The notes beneath the pieces are model-generated. The model saw only the letters and a list, made by a program, of their open reading frames with translations. It did not search any database and had not been told where the DNA came from. Position numbers and translations under genes: made by a program. From JBKHYJ01 sp046565505 (lineage in GTDB: Bacteria > Acidobacteriota > Blastocatellia > UBA7656), in NCBI GenBank assembly GCA_046565505.1, contig JBKHYJ010000034.1:1-64000 (forward strand): a DNA stretch of 64,000 bases, read 5' to 3'. Shown here piece by piece: positions 1-9,270 of this stretch (position 1 is the stretch's first letter; every line of letters starts with the position of its first letter).

Positions 1-424
1 AACAGTGTAATTGCGCGGGCGGGGTAAAAAGAGTTTTAAAGGGTTGCGGCTGAAGAGGGGAAGGGCCGGGGGGTCGGAAACTATCCAGGGATGAAGGCGT
101 CTGCCGGCGCCCCTCTTCTTTTTTCAGCCATAGAGTAAAAACAAACCTTCATACGAGACTGTAAAACGCGTCGCGAGTGTGAGACTTCCGGCAGCAGAAT
201 TTCTCCCCTCGACTTAGTTCAACTACCTTCCTCGCCTATGTGGTGAGCGCGCGGGGTAAAATCCGCTAACGCGATCTCAGACTTCGCGCGCCGCAGACTG
301 GAAGTAAGGGGCCGGGTCGCATTCAAGCGCAAGATTGATTTGAGATTTCATACTTGAGCTTATTGCCGTCCCCGAAGACGACCGCCGACCCGGCCACTCA
401 TTAGCCTGCTTGAGACTTATCCCC
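1..424. other. Intergenic stretch, no gene seen
   Basis: This is the region downstream of the minus-strand aminotransferase. All frames are broken by frequent stops, and I see no tRNA-like fold, no strong terminator and no repeat. It may hold the 3' end of the aminotransferase transcript. Confidence 0.5.
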
Positions 425-1777
425 CTACGCCTCATTCATAGATTGTTTGAGGACGGCTTCAAAAGTGTCTAAAGCGAAGTCCGCTTGCTCGTAGTCTATT
501 ATCAAAGGGGGCGAAAAACGAATTGAAGATTCACCTGCCCCTTGAATCAAAAGTCCGCGGTTGAAGCACCCCACGACAACATCGTCTCTTAGCTCAGGCC
601 ACGCCTCTTGAGTCTTCCCGTCGCGCGCCAGCTCGACCCCGATCATTAATCCGAGGCCGCGCACTTCGATGATCGCGCCCTGGCGGCCTTGCATCTCGCG
701 CAGCCGGTTCATCATGTACGAGCCGACCTCCGCCGCATTCCGCATGACGCCGTTTTCGAGCATCTCCAGGGTCTTCATCGCCGCGACGATCGCGACGGGG
801 TTGCCGCCGAACGTAGAGGCGTGCGCGCCGACGTGCCATCGCATCAAGTCTTCGCGAGTGAGCGTCACACCGAGCGGTATGCCGCCGCCGATCGCCTTAG
901 CCATGCACATGATATCGGGCACCACGCCGAAATGCTCTATGGCCCAGAGTTTCCCCGTGCGCCCGACGCCCGATTGCACTTCGTCCACGATGAGGAGTAT
1001 TCCGTGCTTGTCGCAGATGCGGCGAAGTTCCGGGAAGAACTCCTGGTCGGGGACGACGTAGCCGCCCTCGCCCTGTATGGGCTCTACCACGATCGCGGCG
1101 CAGTCTTCCGGCGCGACCGTGGTCCTGAAGATCGTCTGCTCTATGTAGCGCGCGACGCGGCGGCCCACGCTTTCGTCCTCGCGGCGCTCGAGCGGGAATC
1201 GTATCGGGTTCGCGTAAGGCACATGCGTCACGTCGAGCATCTGCGGCCCGAAGCCCCTCCGCTGGGCGGCTTTCGACGCCGTGAGAGAAAGCGTGCCGAA
1301 GGTGCGCCCGTGGAATGCTCCGCGGAATGCTATGAACTTTTGACGGCCCGTGGAGTAGACGGCCGCCTTGAGCGCCCCCTCCATCGCCTCAGCCCCCGAG
1401 TTGCTGTAGTGAACTTTCTTGGCGAATTCGCCCGGCGTCACCTCTATGAGCTTTTCGGCAAGCTCCGTCTGATGCGGGTAGTAGTAATCCGTGCCCGATA
1501 TGTGCGTGAACTCGCGGGCCTGGCGCGAGATCACTTCGGCGATCTCCGGGTGGGCATGCCCGAGCGCGGCCACCGCGACGCCCGCGTTGAAATCCAGAAA
1601 TACGTTGCCATCTACGTCCTCGATCATGGCGCCGTACCCCCGCCGCGCGACGAGCGGGTAGCTCCGCGTGTAGCTCGGCGATATGAATTTCGCGTCCCTG
1701 GCAAGGAAATCCCTGGCCCTGGGGCCGGGCAAGGCGGTCCTTATCTCCGGCAGATTCCTCATGGTCTTAGTTTGCAT
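425..1777 (-). CDS. Class III PLP-dependent aminotransferase (acetylornithine/4-aminobutyrate type)
   Basis: 450 residues, normal length for class III aminotransferases. They move an omega-amino group from acetylornithine, GABA, lysine or ornithine to 2-oxoglutarate using pyridoxal phosphate in the cytosol. Visible family landmarks are the glycine-rich cofactor-binding stretch YSNSGAEAMEGALK, the region IVDEVQSGVGRTGK, and the Schiff-base lysine in MCMAKAIGGGIPLG. The sequence does not settle the substrate; GABA, acetylornithine and broad-range archaeal-type enzymes all fit, so I give no symbol. The ATG at 1777 is the first methionine of a frame that runs straight into conserved sequence. The gene is transcribed alone, from a promoter about 170 bp upstream. 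Confidence 0.9.
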   Translation of the reverse strand: MQTKTMRNLPEIRTALPGPRARDFLARDAKFISPSYTRSYPLVARRGYGAMIEDVDGNVFLDFNAGVAVAALGHAHPEIAEVISRQAREFTHISGTDYYYPHQTELAEKLIEVTPGEFAKKVHYSNSGAEAMEGALKAAVYSTGRQKFIAFRGAFHGRTFGTLSLTASKAAQRRGFGPQMLDVTHVPYANPIRFPLERREDESVGRRVARYIEQTIFRTTVAPEDCAAIVVEPIQGEGGYVVPDQEFFPELRRICDKHGILLIVDEVQSGVGRTGKLWAIEHFGVVPDIMCMAKAIGGGIPLGVTLTREDLMRWHVGAHASTFGGNPVAIVAAMKTLEMLENGVMRNAAEVGSYMMNRLREMQGRQGAIIEVRGLGLMIGVELARDGKTQEAWPELRDDVVVGCFNRGLLIQGAGESSIRFSPPLIIDYEQADFALDTFEAVLKQSMNEA

Positions 1778-1945
1778 AACACCTCCGTTAGTTTGAGGGG
1801 ATAGTATGGGCGGCTTACAGGCATGGTGCCTGGGAGATTGGGCGCGCTAAAGGAGGCTAGTCGGCGAAGAGATCCCTGCGAAGGCCGATCGGCGGGCGTG
1901 TGATTTTTGATTTCATTGCCGGTTTTCCTCCCTGGGTTCCAGCCG

Positions 1946-1974
1946 ATTGTAACATGTGCAATTTTGCTTATCAA
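1946..1974 (-). promoter_or_regulatory. Sigma70-type promoter of the aminotransferase gene
   Basis: On the minus strand, TTGATA (1974-1969) and TACAAT (1951-1946) are separated by exactly 17 bp, a near-consensus promoter. Transcription would start near 1939, giving a leader of about 160 nt before the ATG at 1777. Seen directly; activity is inferred. Confidence 0.7.
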
Positions 1975-2013
1975 ATAAGGCTCACTTAACAGCAAATTTT
2001 CTTGCGTGTTACA
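1948..2013. repeat. Imperfect inverted repeat overlapping the promoter
   Basis: The arms at 1948-1967 and 1992-2013 end in TGTAACA and TGTTACA and share an AT-rich inner part (GCAAAATT against GCAAATTTT). The left arm lies over the spacer and -10 of the promoter, so a regulator binding here would control the aminotransferase. Which regulator is not visible. Confidence 0.45.
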
Positions 2014-2338
2014 TGTCGCCATGCTAGATTTCATTGTCTAAAGAGTTAGTTAAACTGGGGGCAAACTGATCGGCGCGAGGCGAATAGTAGATTTATCAAG
2101 GGTCGGCGTCTGAAGTGAATAAGGCGCGCCGTCCGATATCAATAAAACCTTACATCTACCATTGTTTATCCGTCGCCTCGATTCCGGCCAACTTTATCAT
2201 CCTCCCACTTAAGTCTCTTGCTCTGTTGAGTAGTCGTTGGGAATTTGCTGGCGGGGTCCTTAGTCATGGCCTTTCTTAGAACTTCATTTGAGATGGAGAG
2301 GCCCGCGGCGCGGCCCCACTTTAGACGCTATTGTGCAG

Positions 2339-3343
2339 ATGCAGGATAATATTGTAAGAATCTCGATCTTTGAAGCTGCGTTGCGGCTGCATGAAACGCT
2401 GGATGCCAGCGAAGTCGTAGCCCGCGCCTTAGAGATTCTCCCCGACCTGGTTGAGGCGGACTCCTGGGCGACTTTCTTGAAGGCCGAGCAGGCCGAGCGC
2501 CTCGAGCTGGTGCGCGCGATCAATGCGACGCTCCTCCCTGTAGGCCCCTTCGTGGACCTCGACGCGACATCCATCCCGATCGCGCGTGCGGCCAGCGAGC
2601 GCAGGACCGTAATCGCGACTGACCCGCGTGAAGAATCGACGGCCGGGCGGCCCGGGGCCGAGGGCCAAAGGGTGTTGTGCGTCCCGCTTTATGCGAAGGG
2701 GCGTCTGATAGGCGCCGTGCAGGCGACGCGTAAGGTCGGCTTCCGGCAATTCGGTCAGGAGGAGGTTCGCGTGCTCGAGTTGATCTGTGGATCGCTGGCG
2801 AGGGCGCTCGCGAACGCCATAGATTACCACGACGCGACCCGGCAGACTTTGATTGACGACCTCACGCGGCTCTATAACGTGCGGTATCTCTACCAGACTC
2901 TCGACAACGAGATCCGGCGGGCGCGGCGCTACGGGTCGGCGGTCTCGGTCGTCTTCATGGACCTGGATGGGTTCAAGCTGGTCAACGACGCCTACGGGCA
3001 CCGCGCGGGCAGCGTCACTCTCACGGAGGTCGCCGAGGCGATAACCATGTCTGTTCGCGAGTCGGATTTCGTGGCGCGGTACGGCGGCGACGAGTTCGTG
3101 TTAATGCTGCCCGAGACTTCAGCCCGCAGGGCCGTGCAGATGGCCGAAAGGGTGCGCTCGCAGATCGCCTTACACCGGTTCAACGGGGGCGTCGGCGCGG
3201 ACATATATTTGACGGCGAGCTTCGGGGTCGCCAGCTTCCCCGAGCATGCCACAGAGGCAGAGAGGCTGATAGAGCTGGCCGACGCGGCGATGTACGAGGC
3301 CAAGCAGCGCAACAAGAATAACGTGCGCGTTGCCGCGTCTTAG
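2339..3343 (+). CDS. GAF-GGDEF diguanylate cyclase
   Basis: About 334 residues from the ATG at 2339; GTG 2333 and TTG 2288 are alternative starts and none has a clear ribosome site. Residues about 10-165 form a GAF-like sensor domain. The C-terminal 165 residues are a GGDEF domain with the intact active-site motif YGGDEF, preceded five residues earlier by RESD, an RxxD inhibitory I-site. It should therefore make cyclic di-GMP from two GTP and be product-inhibited. There is no membrane segment, so the sensor input is cytoplasmic. The gene lies just upstream of mreB on the same strand. Confidence 0.85.
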   Translation: MQDNIVRISIFEAALRLHETLDASEVVARALEILPDLVEADSWATFLKAEQAERLELVRAINATLLPVGPFVDLDATSIPIARAASERRTVIATDPREESTAGRPGAEGQRVLCVPLYAKGRLIGAVQATRKVGFRQFGQEEVRVLELICGSLARALANAIDYHDATRQTLIDDLTRLYNVRYLYQTLDNEIRRARRYGSAVSVVFMDLDGFKLVNDAYGHRAGSVTLTEVAEAITMSVRESDFVARYGGDEFVLMLPETSARRAVQMAERVRSQIALHRFNGGVGADIYLTASFGVASFPEHATEAERLIELADAAMYEAKQRNKNNVRVAAS

Positions 3344-3429
3344 CAGCGCGAATCGAGGAGCGTCACTTTAGACAACATCTTTGGCGCCGCCTGTGGAATG
3401 TGTGGAGAAAAGACGAATAGTTGATAAGG

Positions 3430-4473
3430 ATGAGAAATCTATTTAACCCGTTTTCAAGTGACCTTGCCATCGACCTGGGGACCGCCAATACTCTAGTGTA
3501 CGCCAAGGGGCGCGGGATCGTTGTTAGCGAGCCCTCCATCGTCGCAATCAATAAAGTTACCAACAAGGTCGAGGCTGTCGGCAAAGAGGCCAAAGAGATG
3601 CTCGGCCGAACCCCCGGCAACATCATCGCCATACGGCCCATGAAGGACGGGGTCATCGCCGATTTCGAGGTGACCGAGAAGATGCTCCAGCACTTCATTC
3701 GTAAGGCGCATAATGGCCGCTCGTGGGTCTCGCCCCGCGTGGTCATAGGCGTCCCCGGCGAGATCACGCAGGTGGAGCGCCGCGCCGTCGAAGACGCGGC
3801 CTACCGGGCCAAGGCGTCGAAAGTCTACCTGGTCGCCGAAGCCATGGCGGCGGCGATCGGCGCGGGCCTCCCCATCACAGAGCCTTACGGCAACATGATC
3901 GTGGACATAGGCGGCGGCACCACTGACATCGCGGTCATTTCGCTTTCGGGGATCGTCTACTCGCGCGCCGTGCGGGTGGCGGGCAACGAGCTCGACGAGG
4001 CGATCATTCAATACATCAAGCGGAAGTACAACCTGCTGATCGGCGAGCGGACGGCCGAATCTATCAAGATAGAGCTCGGCTCGGCCTGGCCCGTCGAAGA
4101 GCCCATACAGATGGAGATTAAGGGGCGTAACCTGATCGAAGGCGTGCCCCGCACAATCACCATCACCGACGAAGAAGTGCGTGAGGCGCTCGCCGACCCG
4201 ATCTCGACCATCGTCAACGCGGTCCGGGTCGCGCTCGAACGCACGCCGCCGGAGCTGTCCGCCGATATCGCCGAGCGCGGCATCGTGCTCACGGGCGGCG
4301 GCGCGCTCTTGAAGGGGATTGACAAGCGGCTGATGCACGAGACGGGCGTGCCCGTGTCGCTGGCCGAGAACCCGCTCTCGTCGGTGGCGCTCGGGACCGG
4401 AAAGATGCTCGCCGATTTCGACCTGCTCAGCCGCGTGAGCTGGGAGAACACGATGCTGCATCACGGACTATAA
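3430..4473 (+). CDS. mreB: Rod-shape actin homologue MreB
   Basis: About 347 residues, normal length for MreB. This bacterial actin polymerises under the inner membrane and directs the elongasome. Seen: phosphate-1 loop DLAIDLGTANTLVY near the N terminus, phosphate-2 motif DIGGGTTDIAV, and adenosine motif LTGGGALLKGID. The N-terminal hydrophobic and basic residues (MRNLFNPF) match the membrane-binding amphipathic start of Gram-negative MreB. ATG 3430 is preferred; an in-frame TTG at 3421 is possible. First gene of the mreBCD-mrdA-rodA cluster, all on the plus strand. Confidence 0.97.
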   Translation: MRNLFNPFSSDLAIDLGTANTLVYAKGRGIVVSEPSIVAINKVTNKVEAVGKEAKEMLGRTPGNIIAIRPMKDGVIADFEVTEKMLQHFIRKAHNGRSWVSPRVVIGVPGEITQVERRAVEDAAYRAKASKVYLVAEAMAAAIGAGLPITEPYGNMIVDIGGGTTDIAVISLSGIVYSRAVRVAGNELDEAIIQYIKRKYNLLIGERTAESIKIELGSAWPVEEPIQMEIKGRNLIEGVPRTITITDEEVREALADPISTIVNAVRVALERTPPELSADIAERGIVLTGGGALLKGIDKRLMHETGVPVSLAENPLSSVALGTGKMLADFDLLSRVSWENTMLHHGL

Positions 4474-4501
4474 GGCCGGCGGCCGGGGCCGCGGCCGGCC
4501 G
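4473..4501. terminator. GC-rich hairpin between mreB and mreC
   Basis: The bases right after the mreB stop form a very GC-rich, partly self-complementary stretch with outer arms GGCCGG and CCGGCC and no T tract. It could slow polymerase or stabilise the mreB message 3' end, letting MreB be made in excess of MreC. That role is inferred. Confidence 0.4.
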
Positions 4502-4539
4502 GGCGACCCCGCGCCCGCCCTCAGACCCCGCCATGATTT

Positions 4540-5400
4540 ATGAGCGCAAACACTGCTCACCATAGGGCGCCCTGGATACTGGCGGCACTGCTGCTTTCGC
4601 AAGTGGTGCTGATGTCGAGTTCGGCCAAGCACCCGGACCGCGAACAGTCCGTCCTGCGCACGTGGATAATGACTCCGCTCTCCGTAGTCGAGAAGGCGGC
4701 CAACAGCGTCCTCGGCGCGATCACGGGCACGGCGAGCAGTTACATCAGCTTGAAGGGCGCCCGCGCCGAGAATATAGAGCTTCGCGAGAAGGTGGACCAA
4801 TTGACCGCCGAGCGGAACGAGGCCCTGGAGAGGGCCGCCGAGCTGGACCGCCTGCGCACCCAACTTGCCCTCCCCGCGCGTGCCAATTACCGCAGCCTCT
4901 CGGCGAATATTATTTCGCGCGACCCGAGCACCTGGTTCCGCCGCTTGCTGATCGACCGCGGCACGCTCGACGGCGTCAAGATGAACATGCCCGTGACCAC
5001 GGCCGGGGGCGTCGTGGGCCGCGTGATTTCGGTCGGCCCGAACTACGCCACTGTGCAGGTCATCACAGACAAGCAGGCCGGGCTGGGGGCCATGCTGCAA
5101 GAGTCGCGCGCTATGGGGGAGGTGCGCGGCCTCGAGAATTCCGAGGGCGGCCGCTGCGAGCTCAAGAACATCCCCACGAGCGAGCATGTGGAAGAAGGCG
5201 AGGCGGTCGTGACGACCGGACTCGACCGGATATACCCGAAGGGGCTTTTGATAGGGGCCGTCGAGCGCATAGAAGTCGACCCGAACGCGCCCTGGCATAA
5301 GATCATCGTTAAACTCGCCGCCCCCGTCGACCGGCTGGAACACGTCCTCGTTCTGTTGGTCGAGGCGAAAGATTTGAAGGTCGAGGAAGGGACCAAATAG
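4540..5400 (+). CDS. mreC: Rod shape-determining protein MreC
   Basis: 286 residues. One N-terminal membrane helix (about residues 10-25) is followed by a coiled coil (about 65-110, ENIELREKVDQLTAERNEA) and the periplasmic beta-rich MreC domain with the typical RDPSTWFRRLLIDRG and GVVGRVISVG segments. MreC is the periplasmic scaffold that links MreB and MreD to the elongation transpeptidase PBP2. The gene order mreB-mreC-mreD-mrdA-rodA supports the assignment. It starts at ATG 4540, 66 bp after mreB. Confidence 0.95.
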   Translation: MSANTAHHRAPWILAALLLSQVVLMSSSAKHPDREQSVLRTWIMTPLSVVEKAANSVLGAITGTASSYISLKGARAENIELREKVDQLTAERNEALERAAELDRLRTQLALPARANYRSLSANIISRDPSTWFRRLLIDRGTLDGVKMNMPVTTAGGVVGRVISVGPNYATVQVITDKQAGLGAMLQESRAMGEVRGLENSEGGRCELKNIPTSEHVEEGEAVVTTGLDRIYPKGLLIGAVERIEVDPNAPWHKIIVKLAAPVDRLEHVLVLLVEAKDLKVEEGTK

Positions 5401-5509
5401 GTTTTGGATTTTAGATTTCCGATTTCGGGCCGCGGGTCGTCGAGGCCGCGCCGGCCGGCTTTTCTTCGGCCCGAAGTCCAGAATCTAGAACCCAAAACCG
5501 CGTGGGGTA
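5401..5509. repeat. Large imperfect inverted repeat between mreC and mreD
   Basis: The left arm (about 5401-5431) and right arm (about 5479-5509) are reverse complements at most positions. The outer ends read GTTTTGG and CCAAAAC, the inner ends CGGGCC and GGCCCG. The loop is GC-rich. The unit would make a long hairpin in the mre transcript. Its TTTTGGATTTTAGATT words also occur in reverse complement near 63345. Confidence 0.6.
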
Positions 5510-5518
5510 GCCTGAAGA

Positions 5519-6046
5519 GTGCAGACATTTAAAATCGCCCTGACCATTTTCGTCGCGCTCTTGCTACAGTTTCTGCTCCCTAATTATCTCGGGTTCTTCA
5601 AATATATTGACCTGCCCCTGATAGTAACCGTCTATTTCGGCCTGCAAAGAGACGCGCTCCTAGGCATGATGACGGGCCTCGCCCTCGGGGTCGGCGGGGA
5701 CGCGGTGATCGGCGGCGTCTTAGGCGTTGGCGGTTTCTCCAAGACGCTGATAGGCTATTTGGTGGCGGTGGCGAGCATAAAATTATCGCTCGAAAACCCG
5801 TTCGTCAGGCTCGCGGTCGTGGCCCTCGCCTCGGCGGCGAACACCTTGTTGTACGTCGCGCTCTACCAGATGCTAGAGCAGCCGCTGCCCGACGCCTCCA
5901 CGTGGGGCGAGCTAGGCAAGATAATCGGGCGGAAGGCGCTGGCCGACACCTTGACGGCAATCGTCCTGATCATAATGCTGGACCGGATTTTCGCCGAGCA
6001 GACGGCGGCCCGGCGCATGGCCATAAAGAGAAGGTTCTATGAGTAG
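5519..6046 (+). CDS. mreD: Rod shape-determining membrane protein MreD
   Basis: 175 residues, small and very hydrophobic with five to six predicted membrane helices, as in the MreD family. It begins with GTG at 5519. It is part of the elongasome membrane complex with MreC, PBP2 and RodA; its exact role is still poorly defined. The last 8 bp overlap the start of mrdA, a sign of translational coupling. Position between mreC and mrdA is the strongest evidence, because MreD proteins diverge quickly. Confidence 0.92.
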   Translation: MQTFKIALTIFVALLLQFLLPNYLGFFKYIDLPLIVTVYFGLQRDALLGMMTGLALGVGGDAVIGGVLGVGGFSKTLIGYLVAVASIKLSLENPFVRLAVVALASAANTLLYVALYQMLEQPLPDASTWGELGKIIGRKALADTLTAIVLIIMLDRIFAEQTAARRMAIKRRFYE

Positions 6047-8012
6047 CAAGAATAAGAACCGCAAGAAAGAAGAGTCGCACAATTTCGAGCTGCGGCTTTA
6101 CGTCATTCAATACATCGTGCTCGCGATTTTCATAGCGCTCGGCATACGCTTCTACGTGTTGCAGGTCGCGCGCCACGAAGACTACCAGGCGCGCGCGGAG
6201 AATAACCGCATACGCGAGATACCCATCCTCGCCACGCGCGGGGCGATACTCGACCGCAACGGCACGCCGCTCGTCGACAGCACGCCCGCCTTTAACATCA
6301 TAGTCATGCCTGAAGACATGACGAACAAAGAAGAGACCATCAAAGCCCTCGTCGATAACCTCGACGTGGACCCGGAGGACGTTGTCTCGGAGCTGACCAA
6401 CCCGCTGCGCCCGAAATCGCAGCCCATACTCGTCAAGCAGAACGCCACCGCCCCCGACAGGGCATGGGTGCTCGCGCACGAGCTTGAGCACCCCGAGATA
6501 ACCGTCGAGACGCAACCGCAGCGGCAGTACAAGTATGGCAAGCTTGCCGCGCATGTGCTCGGCTACATAGGCGAGATCAGCCCCAAGCAGCTTGAACTCC
6601 CCAGGTACCAGGAGGCGGGTTACAAGCCCGGCGACATCATCGGCCAGGGCGGGATCGAGGCCGTCTACGACAAGATTCTGCGCGGGCAGAATGGAATGCG
6701 GCGGCTCATCGTTGACAGTCATGGCCGCCCGAAGGCCGTGCTGGAGGTCATCGAGCCCATCAAGGGCCAGGACATAGTCACCACGCTCGACTTGGACATT
6801 CAGAAGGTGGCCGAAGACGAGTTCCATTCAAAGAACCACACCGGCGCGGCCGTCGCTATGGACCCCCGAAACGGCGAGATCCTGGCGATGGTGTCGGTCC
6901 CGAGCTTCGACCCGAACGTGTTCGCCCGCAACATCATCTCAACGGAGAACCGCAAAGACGTGCGCGCCATCGTCAACGACCCCGCGCACCCGCTCTTCAG
7001 CAAGGCGCTTCAGAGCATCTACCCGACGGGCTCGACCTGGAAGATTATGATGGCCACGGCCGCGCTCGAAGAGGGGATCATCACGCCGAAGAATTCAAAG
7101 ATAGTCTGCGGCGGCGGCATACAGGTCGGGAACCGGTTCGTGCACTGCGGCAAGAATCACGGCGCGCCGGACATACATGCGGCGATCGTCCACTCCTGCG
7201 ACGGCTACTTCTACCGGCTCGGCTTGAAGATGGGCGTCGACATGATACACGACTGGGTGACGCGGTTCGGGATGGGGCAGAAGACGGGCATCGACCTGCC
7301 CAGCGAGGTCAAGGGCATAATCCCCAGCCGCGAGTGGAAGAAGCGGGTCAACCCCCGCGACCCTGTGTGGAAAGACTTCGACACGGTCCTCGCCTCCATC
7401 GGGCAGGGCTCGGTCGCCGTCCCCCCGATTCAATTGATCCGCGCCGAGTCGGGCATCGTCATGGGGGGCGAGTACCACACGCCTCACGTCTTTAAAGAGG
7501 CAAAGGCGACGCAGCTAGCGGAAGTCAAGTACTACGACAACAAGCCTACGGAGCTGAAGCTGTCGGCCGTCACCCACGACATAGTCGATTACGGGATGTG
7601 GGGCGTGGTCAACGAGGGCGGGACGGCGGGCGGAGTCGGGTTCCCGAAGGAGTTGAACGCCGGGGGCAAGACCGGCACGGCTCAGGTCATCGCCAAAGAG
7701 AAGGTGCGGTCCAGGGAGCATAAGGACCACTCGTGGTTCATAGGCTTCGCCCCGATGCACACGGGCGAGCCGCCCGAGATCGGCGTCGTGTCGATAACGG
7801 AAAACGGCGGCTGGGGGGCGTCGGCTTCCGCCCCGAAAGTTAAGATGATAATAGCCGCGTACTATTCCAAGAAGCTCGGCCGCCCGGTGCTGCCCGAGCT
7901 TGTGGCTATGAACACGCCCCCGCCGCTGGCGAAGCCGGAGACCGCGGCCGCCAATCACATCCCCCGCCCGGTCCCGGACGCCGACCGCAGGCGCGCGTCG
8001 TCCAGGCAGTGA
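6039..8012 (+). CDS. mrdA: Penicillin-binding protein 2 (elongation-specific transpeptidase)
   Basis: 657 residues. A cytoplasmic basic tail and one membrane anchor (about 20-42) are followed by the non-catalytic dimerisation domain (about 60-240) and the transpeptidase domain (about 265-620). All three penicillin-binding motifs are visible: SxxK as STWK (Ser332, Lys335), SxN-type SCD (Ser386), and KTGT (Lys544). It crosslinks peptidoglycan during side-wall growth, paired with the RodA polymerase encoded next. The Pro- and Ala-rich C-terminal tail (about 625-657) looks disordered. Its start overlaps mreD. Confidence 0.96.
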   Translation: MSSKNKNRKKEESHNFELRLYVIQYIVLAIFIALGIRFYVLQVARHEDYQARAENNRIREIPILATRGAILDRNGTPLVDSTPAFNIIVMPEDMTNKEETIKALVDNLDVDPEDVVSELTNPLRPKSQPILVKQNATAPDRAWVLAHELEHPEITVETQPQRQYKYGKLAAHVLGYIGEISPKQLELPRYQEAGYKPGDIIGQGGIEAVYDKILRGQNGMRRLIVDSHGRPKAVLEVIEPIKGQDIVTTLDLDIQKVAEDEFHSKNHTGAAVAMDPRNGEILAMVSVPSFDPNVFARNIISTENRKDVRAIVNDPAHPLFSKALQSIYPTGSTWKIMMATAALEEGIITPKNSKIVCGGGIQVGNRFVHCGKNHGAPDIHAAIVHSCDGYFYRLGLKMGVDMIHDWVTRFGMGQKTGIDLPSEVKGIIPSREWKKRVNPRDPVWKDFDTVLASIGQGSVAVPPIQLIRAESGIVMGGEYHTPHVFKEAKATQLAEVKYYDNKPTELKLSAVTHDIVDYGMWGVVNEGGTAGGVGFPKELNAGGKTGTAQVIAKEKVRSREHKDHSWFIGFAPMHTGEPPEIGVVSITENGGWGASASAPKVKMIIAAYYSKKLGRPVLPELVAMNTPPPLAKPETAAANHIPRPVPDADRRRASSRQ

Positions 8013-8110
8013 TGGGCCATGTGTATACGGGTCATGTATTGTGACGGCGGGCCGCGCCCTATAATAATGCCCGCGCCGCGTGTTAGTATTAAAGGGTCAT
8101 TCGGGGGATT

Positions 8111-8160
8111 CAGACTTCGGGTCTGAGGGGTTCAGGTTCAATCGGCCGAATTCTTCGGCC
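8111..8160. terminator. Pair of small hairpins between mrdA and rodA
   Basis: Two perfect short inverted repeats lie in the 166-bp gap: CAGAC/GTCTG around a TTCGG loop (8111-8125) and GGCCGAA/TTCGGCC around TTC (8144-8160). Neither has a strong T tract, so they are more likely RNA-stability or pausing elements than full terminators. Confidence 0.4.
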
Positions 8161-8178
8161 ATTCTTTAACAAGCGGTA

Positions 8179-9267
8179 ATGGTTGATCTCAAGCATAAAA
8201 CACTGAGGGACATAGACTGGCTCCTGCTCTTATCGCCCATCGCGCTCGTGTTGCTGGGCTGCGTGGGCATACGCAGCACCGCGCCCGGCAGCGAGCTGGA
8301 GAAACAAGTCGTGGCCCTGGTCATAGGCGTGCTGCTGGCGCTCGGCATCATGCTCACGGACTACCGCAAGGTTATCGTGACGGTCGCGCCGTTCTTTTAT
8401 GGCGTCGTCATCGTCATGCTGATTTTCGTGCTGTTCAAGGGCGTCGAGATCAATGGCAACAAGGCCTGGCTGCGCGTGTTCGGCTTCAGCCTACAGCCGA
8501 GCGAATTCGCGAAGGCCGCGACCATACTCATGCTGGCGCGGCACCTGGCGCAGTCGCGTGCCGGGGCGCTGTCGATAAAAGACATGGCGATCATGGCGGC
8601 CATCACGCTCGCGCCGATCATACTGATCGCGCTCGAACACGACACCGGGACGATGCTCACGTTCGGGGCCATACTCGGCGCGTTCTACTTCCTCGGCGGC
8701 ATGCGCAAGGTGTTTCTGGCCGTCGGCGCGGTCGCGGTGGTCGTCGGCCTCATAGGCGTATACCCGCACCTGAAGGGCTATCAGAAGGAGCGCGTGGACG
8801 TGATCCTGCACCCGGACAGGGCAGACCCGCGGGGGTACGCTTACCAGACCATTCAGTCGGTCGTGGCGGTCGGGTCCGGGGGCGTGCTCGGCAAGGGCAT
8901 AGGCCACGGCACGCAGGGCAAGCTGGGTTTCCTCCCATTCGCATGGACCGACTTTATAGCCGCGGTCATAGCCGAAGAGATGGGGCTCGTCGGCATCATC
9001 CTGATGATGGTCCTCTACCTCATATTCATCTGGCGGCTCATTTCGGTGGCTAAAGGGTCGCGCGACCGCGCAGGCGCGCTGATGATAATGGGATTCGTCG
9101 CCCTCATCGCGTTTCACATATTATGCAACCTGGGCATGGTCGTGGCCCTCATGCCGATCATGGGCATACCCCTGCCGCTGATGAGCTCCGGGGGGACGGC
9201 CGTCATGGCTATGTTCATAGGCGTAGGGCTCGCGCTCAGCGTGCGTATGAGAAGGTTCGTAAACTAG
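8179..9267 (+). CDS. rodA: Peptidoglycan glycosyltransferase RodA
   Basis: 362 residues with about ten membrane helices, a SEDS-family protein. RodA polymerises lipid II into glycan strands and works with PBP2. Seen: the family region GNKAWLRVFGFSLQPSEFAK, the LGKGIGHGTQGKLGFLP segment, the TDFIAAVIAEEMG segment with its conserved acidic residues, and the C-terminal GIPLPLMSSGGTA. Start ATG 8179 has only a weak ribosome site. Last gene of the elongasome block. Confidence 0.96.
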   Translation: MVDLKHKTLRDIDWLLLLSPIALVLLGCVGIRSTAPGSELEKQVVALVIGVLLALGIMLTDYRKVIVTVAPFFYGVVIVMLIFVLFKGVEINGNKAWLRVFGFSLQPSEFAKAATILMLARHLAQSRAGALSIKDMAIMAAITLAPIILIALEHDTGTMLTFGAILGAFYFLGGMRKVFLAVGAVAVVVGLIGVYPHLKGYQKERVDVILHPDRADPRGYAYQTIQSVVAVGSGGVLGKGIGHGTQGKLGFLPFAWTDFIAAVIAEEMGLVGIILMMVLYLIFIWRLISVAKGSRDRAGALMIMGFVALIAFHILCNLGMVVALMPIMGIPLPLMSSGGTAVMAMFIGVGLALSVRMRRFVN

Positions 9268-9270
9268 TTG

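Larger units (their letters stand above)
1778..2287. other. Intergenic region between divergent genes
   Basis: About 500 bp with no convincing gene. It holds the leader and promoter of the minus-strand aminotransferase and an imperfect inverted repeat, and then AT-richer sequence up to the GGDEF gene. A 91-codon open frame on the minus strand overlaps the aminotransferase start and the promoter; I regard it as chance. Confidence 0.6.

Noticed and set aside
689..1804. 371-codon open frame antisense to the aminotransferase
   Set aside because: It overlaps a clear class III aminotransferase over its full length, and the translation has no domain features.
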